This document shows, piece after piece, positions 1-8,294 of a stretch of DNA of 47,961 bases. A program made the translations under genes and the position numbers. The stretch comes from Planctomycetaceae bacterium (GTDB taxonomy: Bacteria; Planctomycetota; Planctomycetia; Planctomycetales; Planctomycetaceae): contig JANQRQ010000288.1 in the NCBI GenBank assembly GCA_028284485.1, positions 1-47,961 on the forward strand. The letters are read 5' to 3'. Within the stretch, counting starts at the first letter, position 1; every line of letters starts with the position of its first letter. The notes under the pieces were generated by a model that ran no database searches, was not told the DNA's origin, and worked only from the letters and a program-made list of their open reading frames with translations.

Positions 1-357
1 GGAAATTCGAACTCCACTGTAGTCGTCGACGAAGCCATCGCGCGCCGTTCGCTGAAGCAATTGGGCGCGCTGCTCGCGTTCCACTGGTTCCGCCGTTAAC
101 CGCGATGGTGTCTGCAGCAATGTTTCCCAATCCATTTCCCACAATTGTAAAGCGGTCGCGTTTCCGTAGGTCAGGATTGGATCGGGGCTGGTGTCGTGCG
201 AGACGACGACAAAAGGGGCATCGAACAAGGCGCGGGATTGTTCTTCAGGACTGCCGATCCGGGGGAGAAGTTCGTGACCAAGCCATTGGTGAAACGAGTC
301 GAGCAGTCGCTGCGTATGCTGAATTTGTTGCGGCTGCTGCCACGGCTGGATCGGCAC
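1..357 (-). CDS. MEKHLA domain protein, C-terminus beyond window edge
   Basis: The frame runs open from a GTG at 357 to the left edge, giving 119 residues without a stop. AGGAG lies about 7 nt before the GTG; the nearby upstream ATG is out of frame. The sequence carries marks of the MEKHLA domain, a PAS-like fold also found at the C-terminus of plant HD-ZIP III factors: YGN followed by ALQLWEMDWE, then PSRLTAEP, then DDYSGVRIS at the cut. Bacterial stand-alone MEKHLA proteins are about 150-160 residues, so roughly 40 are missing. Their biochemical function is not established; a small-molecule or redox sensing role is only inferred from the PAS relationship. It diverges from the next gene. Confidence 0.8.
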   Translation of the reverse strand, partial: MPIQPWQQPQQIQHTQRLLDSFHQWLGHELLPRIGSPEEQSRALFDAPFVVVSHDTSPDPILTYGNATALQLWEMDWETLLQTPSRLTAEPVEREQRAQLLQRTARDGFVDDYSGVRIS

Positions 358-533
358 GATTGACTCCTAATTGTATTTGCATCTGCGACATACGACACGG
401 TCACCGGTGGAGCCGATTTGTCGGCCTTGTGTTGAATGAGTTCTTCGACTCAACTATACGTTAGTGCAAAGTGATTTCAGGCGGTTTAGAAACTGCTTCG
501 AATTCCATTTCGTAATCATACGGATTTCGTTGG

Positions 534-1058
534 ATGCGGTTTGACGACGAACAACGGTTCCGGGAGGCGTGGGACGCAATCGCCATTGCGCGGCCCGTGC
601 ATTACGGTTTGTTCACGTTCGGCGAATCGGTCTTACCGTATTATCTGGTGTGTGGTGCTGCAACCGCGGGCGAAACGGTCTCGATTACCAAAGGGGAAGT
701 GCGCATCACACGGCCAATGATTATTACGCCGGACAACGCGCGCCCGGAATTTCGCAACTTTTTCGAAGACGCCGATGAGGAGCAGTTCGTGGAGTTCCTG
801 CTGGCACGAACCGCGGGATTCTCCCATTTGAAATTCGACAACACCAGCGGGCCGGCAAAAATCGTGAGCGATAGTGTCGAAGAGGTCGTTTCGAAACTGA
901 ATCGCCAATTGGACGATGAAGAAGAAGACCAAGTGGCGATCCTCACGGCTCCGCCAGCGCTGGCCCATGTGGCATTGATTCGATATGCGGCTGAGCGTGT
1001 ATGGTCGAGTGCCGCTGGAAATGTCCAGGAACTGCGTGAGCGAGGCTTCCTGCCGTAA
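534..1058 (+). CDS. conserved-looking protein of unknown function
   Basis: Encodes 174 residues of well-mixed, soluble-looking protein with no signal peptide or membrane segment. I do not recognise the family. The N-terminal part (residues 1-60) is rich in short hydrophobic strands (HYGLFTFGESVLPYYLVCG), followed by a basic strand and an acidic stretch (EDADEEQ). A second acidic run (DDEEEDQ) sits near residue 128, before a helical C-terminus. The ATG at 534 has only a weak purine stretch before it. Codon usage and third-position GC look like neighbouring real genes, and no competing frame gives a credible protein. It is followed by a 270-nt gap in which I see no gene, then trkH, so it is probably its own transcription unit. 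Confidence 0.7.
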   Translation: MRFDDEQRFREAWDAIAIARPVHYGLFTFGESVLPYYLVCGAATAGETVSITKGEVRITRPMIITPDNARPEFRNFFEDADEEQFVEFLLARTAGFSHLKFDNTSGPAKIVSDSVEEVVSKLNRQLDDEEEDQVAILTAPPALAHVALIRYAAERVWSSAAGNVQELRERGFLP

Positions 1059-1327
1059 GTTTTCACCCGAGTTAACCGCCGCGAACCGAATCTTGGCTTC
1101 TCGATGATTCCGCCGGGCCGCCTTTCACAATTCTCTTTTTGTGATGATTCCCGATGCCAGTCGGAGGGCTTGGAGGCTGACGAAGTCGGAATGGCTAAAA
1201 ACCTGGCCAAACCGATCGTGTGACACGGCAAGAGTTTCGGTTCTTCCTTTTTCGATAATCGCCTGCCCGATAAACTATCCCGTTTGATTCGAATTGACCA
1301 CTGATTGCACCTTTAGGCCTGTGACTT

Positions 1328-2926
1328 ATGAATTGGGCATTACTGTCGCGCATGCTGGGATTGCTGGCGATGTTGGTCGGCGGGTCGATGGCCTTCAGCC
1401 TTCCTTGGGCATTCCCCATTTGCGGGCAAACCGCCGAGTTTGAGACAGCCGGGTTTCGAGGCATGGTGGCCTCGATCGTTTGCAGTCTCGCGGTTGGTGG
1501 TGCCCTTTCTTTCTTCGGCCGCAAAGAGACTGGCACGATCTTGCGTAAAGAGGCGCTGGCCGTCGTCGGGTTGGGCTGGATTCTCGCTGGCATCCTGGGG
1601 GCGTTGCCGTTCTTGTTTTCCGGGACGATGCGGTCTCCCGGCGTGCGGATGACGGTTGTCGATGCCGTTTTCGAGTCGGTGTCGGGCTTCTCAACGACGG
1701 GAGCCTCGGTATTGACCCAATTGGAGGACTTGAGCAACCAAGCCGATGGTAGCGTCACTGATGGCAAGTTGGTTCCGCGGTGCGTCTTATTCTGGAGGTC
1801 GTTCACCCACTGGCTGGGGGGCATGGGGATTATCGTGCTGTTTGTGGCGATCCTGGGCCAACTCGGTGCCGGCGGCAAAGCGTTGATGCGGCGTGAAGTC
1901 CCTGGGCCCATTACCGAAACGTTGCGCCCCCGCGTTCGGGAAACGGCAATTTCGATGTGGGCGATCTACATGGTGATCAGTTTGGTGCTGACGGTCGTGC
2001 TGATGATCGAGGGAATGAATCTTTACGATTCGTTGTGCCACACTTTTGGCACGATGGCGACAGGTGGGTTCAGCACATACAACGCCAGTGTGGGACATTT
2101 CCAAAGTCCGTTGATCGAAATGACCATCATGCTGTTTATGGTCTTTGCCGGAACGAACTTCTCGTTGTACTACCTGGTGCTGCGGTCGAAAGATCCGGGC
2201 GGCGGTCTCTTGAAACGGTTTGCGCCGTTGTATCGCGATCCTGAATATCGGACGTATCTGGCGATATTGGCGGTGGCGACTGTCGTGCTGACGATCAGTT
2301 TGGTCAAGAACGGCATCTATCCGAATATTGCAACAGCGCTACGCCATGCGAGCTTCATTGCTGTGGCCATTACCACGACAACAGGCTTCGGGACCGAGGA
2401 CTTCACCGATTGGAGTGAATTCTCGAAGGGGCTATTGCTGCTACTGATGTTTGTCGGTGGCTGTGCCGGTTCGACCGGTGGCGGAATGAAGGTGATTCGA
2501 TTCTTACTGTTCTTCAAGATCGTACGCCTGGAAATCGAGCACGCATTTCGACCGAATGTGGTCCGTCCGTTGCGCGTGGCCAACGTACCGGTGGACAATT
2601 CCTTACGTCACGACGTCATGGTTTACTTCAGCTTGATCTTGATGATCTTTATTTCGAGTTGGATGATTCTTGCCGCCATCGAACCCGATACGCAATGGAG
2701 GCAAGAGGGCCATACCAATGCAGAAAAGCTGCTCGACTGCGCCAGTGCGGTCGCGTCGTCGCTCAATAATATTGGGCCGGGGTTGGGTGTCCTGGGCCCG
2801 CATGACAACTATTCCGAATTCTCGGTGCAAGGGAAGTTGTTGCTGACCTTGTTGATGCTGCTAGGGCGCCTCGAGCTGTTTGCGATTCTTGTGTTGTTTG
2901 TGCCGTCGTTCTGGCGCGTGCAATAG
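1328..2926 (+). CDS. trkH: TrkH/KtrB-family potassium uptake channel subunit
   Basis: A 532-residue integral membrane protein of the superfamily of K+ transporters. The family has four M1-P-M2 repeats, each with a selectivity loop, and all four are visible: FSTTGASV (about residue 119), [10 protein letters not shown] (about 239), [11 protein letters not shown] (about 349) and [10 protein letters not shown] (about 477). Around ten hydrophobic segments surround them. The [10 protein letters not shown] region near residue 378 corresponds to the gating-loop segment. TrkH works with a cytosolic TrkA/KtrA RCK-domain protein, but no such gene lies within this window, so the partner must be encoded elsewhere. 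The length matches the longer TrkH type rather than the shorter KtrB. Confidence 0.93.
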   Translation: MNWALLSRMLGLLAMLVGGSMAFSLPWAFPICGQTAEFETAGFRGMVASIVCSLAVGGALSFFGRKETGTILRKEALAVVGLGWILAGILGALPFLFSGTMRSPGVRMTVVDAVFESVSGFSTTGASVLTQLEDLSNQADGSVTDGKLVPRCVLFWRSFTHWLGGMGIIVLFVAILGQLGAGGKALMRREVPGPITETLRPRVRETAISMWAIYMVISLVLTVVLMIEGMNLYDSLCHTFGTMATGGFSTYNASVGHFQSPLIEMTIMLFMVFAGTNFSLYYLVLRSKDPGGGLLKRFAPLYRDPEYRTYLAILAVATVVLTISLVKNGIYPNIATALRHASFIAVAITTTTGFGTEDFTDWSEFSKGLLLLLMFVGGCAGSTGGGMKVIRFLLFFKIVRLEIEHAFRPNVVRPLRVANVPVDNSLRHDVMVYFSLILMIFISSWMILAAIEPDTQWRQEGHTNAEKLLDCASAVASSLNNIGPGLGVLGPHDNYSEFSVQGKLLLTLLMLLGRLELFAILVLFVPSFWRVQ

Positions 2927-2951
2927 CCGGGCGGTGTCGATGGCGGCGGTG

Positions 2952-2981
2952 CAGCCAGTGTTACAACCGGGCTGGTTTTTG
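2952..2981 (+). terminator. candidate terminator after trkH
   Basis: CAGCC (2952-2956) can pair with GGCTG (2970-2974), and the stem is followed by GTTTTTG. It lies 26 nt after the trkH stop, between two convergent genes. The five-base-pair stem is short, so this is a weak prediction. Confidence 0.35.
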
Positions 2982-3006
2982 CACCCCGGGACGTTTCGAG
3001 GCGGCA

Positions 3007-3972
3007 TCAACGAGTCTGGTTCTTAATCGGACGCCGCGCCGGCGTGTTGACCAACAGAATGCCGCAAGCCACACAAAGTCCCGCAACGGCAATCCATGGG
3101 GACAGCGGTTCTCCCCGAATCAGGACGGCGACGATCACCCCGACTAATGGAGTGAGGAAGGAAAAGACCGATATTTGTGACGCCGAATGCCGTCGCAGCA
3201 ACCACGTTTGCATGGCGAAACAAAAGCCGGCAACAACAAAGCCCTGGTACAGCAGTCCCAGGACGGCAGGTGTGCTAAAGCCGTCGAGCGAAACTTCTTC
3301 GAAAAGCGTTGCGTACAAGGCGAACGCGGCAACACCGACGATGTCGTGCCAAAACACGAGCTTGCCCGGTTCGATGATTCGCAGCGCGGATTTCATGTAA
3401 ACAATCTTGATTCCGAGAACGCATGCGCTGAAAAGTAATATCAGATCGCCGAGCAGCGTTTCGGAATTTTGGAATGTCGGCCATGCAATGCCATCGGGAG
3501 TCCCCGTTGTCAGGATCACCAGGATGCCCGACGCTGCGATCACGAGACCGAGCAACTTTCGCGGCGAGATGCGATCGGCATGGGTAATAAGATGTTCAAT
3601 GCCGGCCACCCAAAAAATGAAGGTGTTAATAAACAAGGTTCCGTGCGAGGCGTTTGATTTTTGGATTCCCAAATTGAACGTGCCGATTTGCACAAACAAT
3701 AGGATTCCGGCAATCACGACCGGCTTGAGCTGTTTTCGAGCGAGCGTCAGCCCGGCTCCTTCGATATGACACCAAAACAGCATGAAAATCGTGGCAAGCG
3801 TGAATCGAATCCCCGCAACTGTGAACGGGGGCAGCGTATCGACCGAGTAACGAATGGCAACCGGAGTCCCTCCCCAAAGAACGACGGTCAGCAACGTCAG
3901 TGCAATGGAGGAAGCCGGCAAGGGTGAAGCTGGCGACGGGGACCTCTTTTCTGTCGCATCCTTGTTACTCAT
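3007..3972 (-). CDS. EamA/DMT-superfamily permease
   Basis: Encodes about 321 residues with ten hydrophobic segments in two repeated halves, the architecture of EamA (drug/metabolite) transporters. Typical marks are LLTVVLWGGTPVAIRYS at the first helix and a second-half loop ending SFLTPLVGVIVAVLIRGEPL, the standard EamA proline/glutamate signature. The chosen ATG at 3972 removes an 18-residue basic extension that would need a TTG start at 4026. Members export amino acids, metabolites or drugs, and the substrate cannot be told from sequence. The C-terminus is basic and cytoplasmic. It converges on trkH and has no co-directional partner close by. Confidence 0.88.
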   Translation of the reverse strand: MSNKDATEKRSPSPASPLPASSIALTLLTVVLWGGTPVAIRYSVDTLPPFTVAGIRFTLATIFMLFWCHIEGAGLTLARKQLKPVVIAGILLFVQIGTFNLGIQKSNASHGTLFINTFIFWVAGIEHLITHADRISPRKLLGLVIAASGILVILTTGTPDGIAWPTFQNSETLLGDLILLFSACVLGIKIVYMKSALRIIEPGKLVFWHDIVGVAAFALYATLFEEVSLDGFSTPAVLGLLYQGFVVAGFCFAMQTWLLRRHSASQISVFSFLTPLVGVIVAVLIRGEPLSPWIAVAGLCVACGILLVNTPARRPIKNQTR

Positions 3973-4026
3973 CAGAATTGATCGACCTAGGTTACCGCGT
4001 ATGACGCTGACTTGTGGCCGCGACAA

Positions 4027-4493
4027 TCGCGTTTTGTTCTACGGGAACTAGCTCCTGCAAGCCAGAAACGCCCACAAGAAATAGTCAACCGCCCTAAATC
4101 GTCCGGCGTGCACGAAACAGTGTCGGCATTTTCGGCGATTGGTAGCAGGCTGGGTTGTCCGATTGGTCACCAGGCCCCTGACGGGCTCCTTCTGGAAGAC
4201 TTATCTTGGTGACCTTGACAAAAGTTAGTCCGGGGAGGGACGTCCGGTGGGATATTTGATGCATTGCCAGACTTTAGTTGCTTCGCCAACTTCAGGCAAT
4301 CAAAGCGTAGTTTTGGGGGGAATGGTGCAGGGCGACGATTCACGCATCACTGGACTGCCGAGTCCGCAACCCGAAGCGCACCGGTTCGTCATTCAACGAA
4401 CGGAGCATCTGAAGCAACACTCGCATTGCGTCCGGCAAACCAAGTGTTGGCGTGCACGCTGCGCCTGACACTTCGGCGTGATGAACCCCGAAG
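4027..4493. other. gene-poor stretch
   Basis: No convincing coding frame here. The open frames present have arginine/serine-rich shadow composition and no start signals. A TTGACA occurs at 4215-4220 but no -10 box stands at a workable distance. Confidence 0.5.
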
Positions 4494-4514
4494 CCGCTCG
4501 AACTGTTCGAGCGG
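4494..4514. terminator. perfect hairpin downstream of small membrane gene
   Basis: CCGCTCGAA (4494-4502) and TTCGAGCGG (4506-4514) form a perfect 9-bp stem with a CTG loop. It begins 9 nt beyond the minus-strand stop codon at 4524. No U-run follows on the minus strand (only a TTT on the plus side), so it could be a 3'-end stabilising structure rather than an intrinsic terminator. Confidence 0.45.
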
Positions 4515-4523
4515 TTTGGCCTT

Positions 4524-4682
4524 CTATGCGGCGGCTTGGCTGCTGGCCACGCGGACAAACAACCAAATACAGACGACAATGACCACCGATATTTTGAAGA
4601 ATTCGGCAGGTGTCGTCATTCCGGAGAATTCTGTCGCCAAGTTACCGAAACGCGAAAGCAAGTCCGTTACCCAATATTGCAT
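4524..4682 (-). CDS. small single-span membrane protein, hypothetical
   Basis: A 52-residue frame from ATG 4682. It has an amphipathic N-terminal half, a proline turn at MTTPAEFF, and one clear membrane helix (VVIVVCIWLFV) ending just before a short SSQAAA tail. GGGGGT lies 7 nt before this ATG, which favours it over an ATG nine codons upstream. I do not recognise the protein. Support comes from the coherent membrane-protein composition, the start signal, and a perfect hairpin just after the stop. It could still be a chance frame. Confidence 0.45.
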   Translation of the reverse strand: MQYWVTDLLSRFGNLATEFSGMTTPAEFFKISVVIVVCIWLFVRVASSQAAA

Positions 4683-4855
4683 GTTGGTTACCCCCACACC
4701 ACATTTCATGAACCCGTACGGCCCGCAACTGTGAGAGATCTGGCGGTGAGTAACTCAGTCGCTATGGGTCGAAACACTCACCAGTCCACCAATAAAACTG
4801 TAGCATGCGAATCACTCGCAGGATGGGAATACTAAGAAATTCTGCAGCGGACTGT

Positions 4856-5395
4856 TTATTCCTGCAGGTATTGGCAAACCGTGTCCAAAAGAAACGTGGC
4901 CGCCATCTGCTGGCGTGAAATGCGAACGAGCGCAAACTCCGAATCGTCTTCCTGTTGTGGTGGTTTGGGCAGCCAATGTTCCTTTACAGAAACATCGATA
5001 TGTTGACCTGCATCGACACGTTGCGCCACTGCGACATACAGCAACCCGTCTTGCTCTGGGGGATCGTGAGGACCGAGATGTCCGGTGATGGCTGAGGCGA
5101 GATCGGCCTCGGGAGTCTTCTCCAAGACCCTTGTGGCCATTTGCGTCGCAATCTGTAGGCTGACAGCGCCGTATCGAGCAAGATCTTCCGGCGGAATCCC
5201 CAGCCAGCATTCTTTGGTTCCAATGCGATAGACGACGGCGGATCCGCACAGGCAAGCCGAGATATCGGGAATCCGCGTTAATGACGAGCAGACCAATCCA
5301 CCGGTACAACTCTCTGCGAAAACAATTCGAAGGTTACGTTGCCGCAATAAGCCTGCGAGTTGTTCCGCCTGTGCATTCAGTTTTGTGACTTGCAT
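4856..5395 (-). CDS. pncC: PncC/CinA C-terminal family nicotinamide-nucleotide amidohydrolase
   Basis: Encodes 179 residues matching the stand-alone CinA C-terminal domain, which deamidates NMN to nicotinate mononucleotide plus ammonia. The active-site signature AESCTGG is present (about residues 28-34), and the YRIGTK segment places the conserved lysine as in the family's VTYSNEAK-like motif. ITGHLGP stands where the family has SGIAGP. The start at ATG 5395, preceded by AGGGTGA, gives the normal family length; upstream in-frame codons would add an unrelated extension. It is divergent from a gene that fuses a second PncC-like domain to an NMN-adenylyltransferase-like domain, which suggests joint work in pyridine-nucleotide recycling. 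Confidence 0.85.
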   Translation of the reverse strand: MQVTKLNAQAEQLAGLLRQRNLRIVFAESCTGGLVCSSLTRIPDISACLCGSAVVYRIGTKECWLGIPPEDLARYGAVSLQIATQMATRVLEKTPEADLASAITGHLGPHDPPEQDGLLYVAVAQRVDAGQHIDVSVKEHWLPKPPQQEDDSEFALVRISRQQMAATFLLDTVCQYLQE

Positions 5396-5676
5396 TGGGA
5401 GGTCACCCTGCGATGCCCGTTTGAGAAGTTTGACCGCTCGCCACCGATCGTTGGTTGACGCTGTTTTTTGCGTTAGCCATTTCTGACAAATCGTTTCAGA
5501 CCAAAGTGACGCAATGTGTCGAACGTCACAATCACCACGAAATAACAATCCCAACCGGTTCTCAAACGAATGATTGATACGCCAACCGAGACGAATGCCA
5601 CGTCGTTAACATATGATACTTGTTGAGCCGTCAATTCTCCCGGGTGGAATCCTCCTTGGCGTAGGACTGGTTGATT

Positions 5677-6843
5677 ATGGAAGCGACATGGCCAAAGATT
5701 ATCAAACAGATTCACCAGTCTCCCTGCCGCGCGGTCATCGCCATTACAGGCGGGGGTAGCACGGCTATCAGCGAGTTATTGAGTGCAGCGGGAGCCTCGA
5801 ACACGATTCTCGAGGCCATCGTTCCCTACGATGCGGTTTCCCTCAGCGATTGGCTCGGACGTCCGCCGGATCGCTACTGTCGACCGCAAACCGCGCTGGC
5901 GATGGCGGTGGTGGCCTATCAGCGGGCGCAGTACCTCATCGATCAAAGTGCCGATTCCCGGTCGTTGCACGATGCGATCGTCGGAGTTGGGTGCACGGCC
6001 TCGATTCGCAGCCATGAGATTAAGCGAGGCGAACATCGTTGCTACGTCGCCACTCAAACCGGCTTGTCGACAAGGCTCTATTCCATCGAGATGAAAAAGG
6101 GAAGCCGCACCCGGCTCGAGGAAGAGGGGCTGGTGAGCGAGATTGTCCTCAAATCGTTGGCCGACGCTTGTGGGATTGTCCAACTCCCTCCGCTTCCCAT
6201 GCTGACCGACGAAACACTTGCTGCGGAATTCGGAAATGCACCCCGACTGTTGGCCGACGTGTGGAAGGGCCGCCGCCCCTTTGTCTGGTCGATGGGCGAT
6301 GGCGAGTTGCAGATCGAGAACGCCGAACAGCCGCTTGGGTTGCTGTGTGGTTCGTTCGCCCCTCGTCACGAAGCGCACCTCATGTTGCGAGAGGCCGCCG
6401 AATTAACTCTAAAAGGATCGGTCGCTTTTGAGTTGTCTGTCTTCAACGCCGATAAACATCCGCTCGATTATTTGACGATCGAACGTCGCCGCCGTCAGTT
6501 CGACGACTTTCCACTCGTGCTGACAAACGCTCCGACGTTCGTGGAAAAAGCGAGGATTCTACCGCGGACGGTATTTGTGGTAGGCGTCGATACCGCGGAA
6601 CGGATTTTGGATCCTCGTTTCTACAACGGCCAGCCCGACCAAATGCGAACTGCGCTCGATGAAATTCGCGCTCACAGCTGCCGGTTTCTTGTCGCCGGGC
6701 GGATGCACAAGGGACATTTTCAGGAACTGCGAGATACCTGGATACCGGCAGAATTTGCCGATCTCTTCGAAGGCCTCCCAGCCGAAGTCTTTCGGTGCGA
6801 CCAGTCATCCACGGAAATACGGCAAAACGAAGATTATTGGTAA
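5677..6843 (+). CDS. fusion: degenerate PncC-like domain + NMN/NaMN adenylyltransferase-like domain
   Basis: A 388-residue cytosolic protein with two parts. Residues 18-130 resemble the PncC/CinA C-terminal fold (ITGGGSTAISELLSAAG, then ILEAIVPYDAVSLSDWLG, then VGVGCTAS), but the catalytic lysine position carries leucine and ESCTGG is not kept, so amidohydrolase activity looks doubtful. Residues 219-388 look like a nucleotidylyltransferase: GSFAPRHEAH (225-234) keeps the HxxH of the GSFDPxHxGH motif, and SSTEIR (377-382) matches the ISSTxIR nucleotide-binding motif of NMN/NaMN adenylyltransferases. A TTG two codons upstream is possible, but ATG 5677 with GTAGGA upstream fits better. Divergent from pncC with about 280 nt between. 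Catalysis is inferred. Confidence 0.75.
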   Translation: MEATWPKIIKQIHQSPCRAVIAITGGGSTAISELLSAAGASNTILEAIVPYDAVSLSDWLGRPPDRYCRPQTALAMAVVAYQRAQYLIDQSADSRSLHDAIVGVGCTASIRSHEIKRGEHRCYVATQTGLSTRLYSIEMKKGSRTRLEEEGLVSEIVLKSLADACGIVQLPPLPMLTDETLAAEFGNAPRLLADVWKGRRPFVWSMGDGELQIENAEQPLGLLCGSFAPRHEAHLMLREAAELTLKGSVAFELSVFNADKHPLDYLTIERRRRQFDDFPLVLTNAPTFVEKARILPRTVFVVGVDTAERILDPRFYNGQPDQMRTALDEIRAHSCRFLVAGRMHKGHFQELRDTWIPAEFADLFEGLPAEVFRCDQSSTEIRQNEDYW

Positions 6844-7120
6844 GTTTGGTGGACCGCAGAGAATCGATAAAGTCCGAACTCCGGGGAAGTCGATCTTTTC
6901 CAATACGAAATGGTCTCAAACCAGCGTTTCTTCATGCAATTGAAGAGCGCATTTGCGAGTGGGCGCAAGTTGGTAATCGTCTTGTGAGCGGAACTTTCGA
7001 TTGAACGACAGCCGTTCCGCACCTTGATAGAAGACTGACAAAAAGCGTGCGAAAGCGGTTTTTCGATCGCCGCGCGAACCTCTCGTGATATCACTGGCGT
7101 TAGCCGGGGAGAAAGGATTC

Positions 7121-7609
7121 ATGAAGCTACCCATATGGATATTGTCCTGCAGTATGTTCTTGCTTCTGCAATCGGGCTGCCAATGCACCCCTTTGTATGA
7201 GCCATATAGTGATTTGATTGACCACAAACATCCCGCAAAACACTGCGGTCCCAAGTTCGTCGACAAATTGTATTCGCCCTGTATCGATGCGACCCGAATC
7301 GGTCGAGCTGACTGGTGCTGCGAATGCGGTCTGGGCAGGTTCCTCTGCCACAAGGCATGTCGCCGTTGTGCACCTTCGCCATGTTTCAGCTATACCTACC
7401 CCGATCGTAACCGGGTTTACTCCAAGGGTGTCGAGGAAGGATCGTATCCCGCCCCTGGCGAATCGACGGACGATCTTCCGAACGTGCCGCCACCGGCTGA
7501 TTACGATGAAGTCGCGCCGCCAGCCTATGATGAAGTGGCGCCGCCAGCCTACGATGAGGATGCTCCGCCAGCCTTCGATGACGAAATCGAGTCTGCCTTC
7601 ATAAACTGA
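7121..7609 (+). CDS. exported cysteine-rich protein with acidic PPAYDE repeats
   Basis: Encodes 162 residues. The start at ATG 7121 has GGGGAGAAAGGA upstream; an in-frame codon at 7085 would only add a charged tail before the signal sequence. The leader has a hydrophobic core (IWILSCSMFLLL) and QSGC at residues 17-20, an imperfect lipobox because Q sits at the -3 position. A cysteine-rich middle follows (WCCECG, CHKACRRCAPSPC), which could bind metal or form disulfides. The C-terminus is proline-rich and acidic with three tandem units of about eight residues (APPAYDEV, APPAYDED, APPAFDDE). I do not recognise a family. A small planctomycete envelope lipoprotein is the best guess. Confidence 0.7.
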   Translation: MKLPIWILSCSMFLLLQSGCQCTPLYEPYSDLIDHKHPAKHCGPKFVDKLYSPCIDATRIGRADWCCECGLGRFLCHKACRRCAPSPCFSYTYPDRNRVYSKGVEEGSYPAPGESTDDLPNVPPPADYDEVAPPAYDEVAPPAYDEDAPPAFDDEIESAFIN

Positions 7610-8294
7610 GTCACTTGCGAATCCGCGTACCCCAGACCGGCTCGCGGGAGATTCGACAAGCAGAGGGCAAAACGCGATTGTCGCGTGCACAGAACAGCGT
7701 GACACGCTGTAAGGCGGTCCATCGCAAGACATTCGAAGCCTTTCGATACCGCAAGTCAGGGATAGGCCCAAATCGGGCTTGTCCCTGGCTGGCGTTTGAG
7801 GGGTTGCCGAACCATCAATCATCGCTCCTGCAGTTGGGCTGACTTGGCTTGCACTTCTGTGATTCGCAATCGATCGCTGTAACCACCTGGCTTTTAGCGA
7901 CTTCGGAAGATTGCGTCCCTTCATTCCTTTTTCGAGTGCAATGTCACCAAATTCGATTGGTGCTGAGGTTCATTGCCTGCCGATCAATGTAAGGGCCGAA
8001 GTGTTAAGAAATAACGACGGTAACGATTTGAACGAGTCTTTCGCCCGAACTTGCGGCGTCTCTGTTCGAATGATTTACAGACAGACCCAGCGGAGCCGCT
8101 TGAATCCAGGCGACCTCCGGCGAGACCAGAAATCTCGCGGAGCACTTCTGTTGAGCTGAATTCGAACAACGACAACGCGAACCCAAAGCGGAATGACCAG
8201 ACTCATGTGATCCCGCGGTCGCCGATCACCGCGCCAGCTGCCAGGGCAGGTTTGCGCGCATTCGGCTCGTGCTCGACAGGCTGAAGGATTCCTC
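7610..8294. other. 685-nt gap with hairpins, no gene seen
   Basis: I see no believable coding frame on either strand. It holds a short palindrome, ACAGCGTG / CACGCTGT (7694-7701 and 7703-7710), and a strong RNA hairpin at 7757-7787, listed separately. A promoter for the gene at 8295 probably lies here, but I cannot pick one out. Confidence 0.5.
7757..7787 (+). repeat. 13-bp hairpin, REP-like
   Basis: CAGGGATAGGCCC (7757-7769) pairs along its length with GGGCTTGTCCCTG (7775-7787) when G-U wobbles are allowed, leaving the loop AAATC. The wobbles mean the structure is better as RNA on the plus strand than as DNA. No U-run follows. It resembles dispersed hairpins elsewhere in the window in style but not in sequence. 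Confidence 0.5.

Noticed and set aside
641..1231. 196-residue minus-strand frame
   Set aside because: Serine/arginine-rich antisense of the gene at 534-1058.
4215..4260. Promoter with TTGACA near 4215
   Set aside because: The nearest A/T-rich hexamer is about 30 bp away and no gene follows.
4264..4734. 156-residue plus-strand frame
   Set aside because: Arginine/serine/threonine-rich composition, no ribosome site, and it overlaps the better small membrane gene on the other strand.
7127..7924. 265-residue minus-strand frame
   Set aside because: It runs opposite the cysteine-rich exported protein and its WRR/FIV repeats are the antisense of the PPAYDE repeats.
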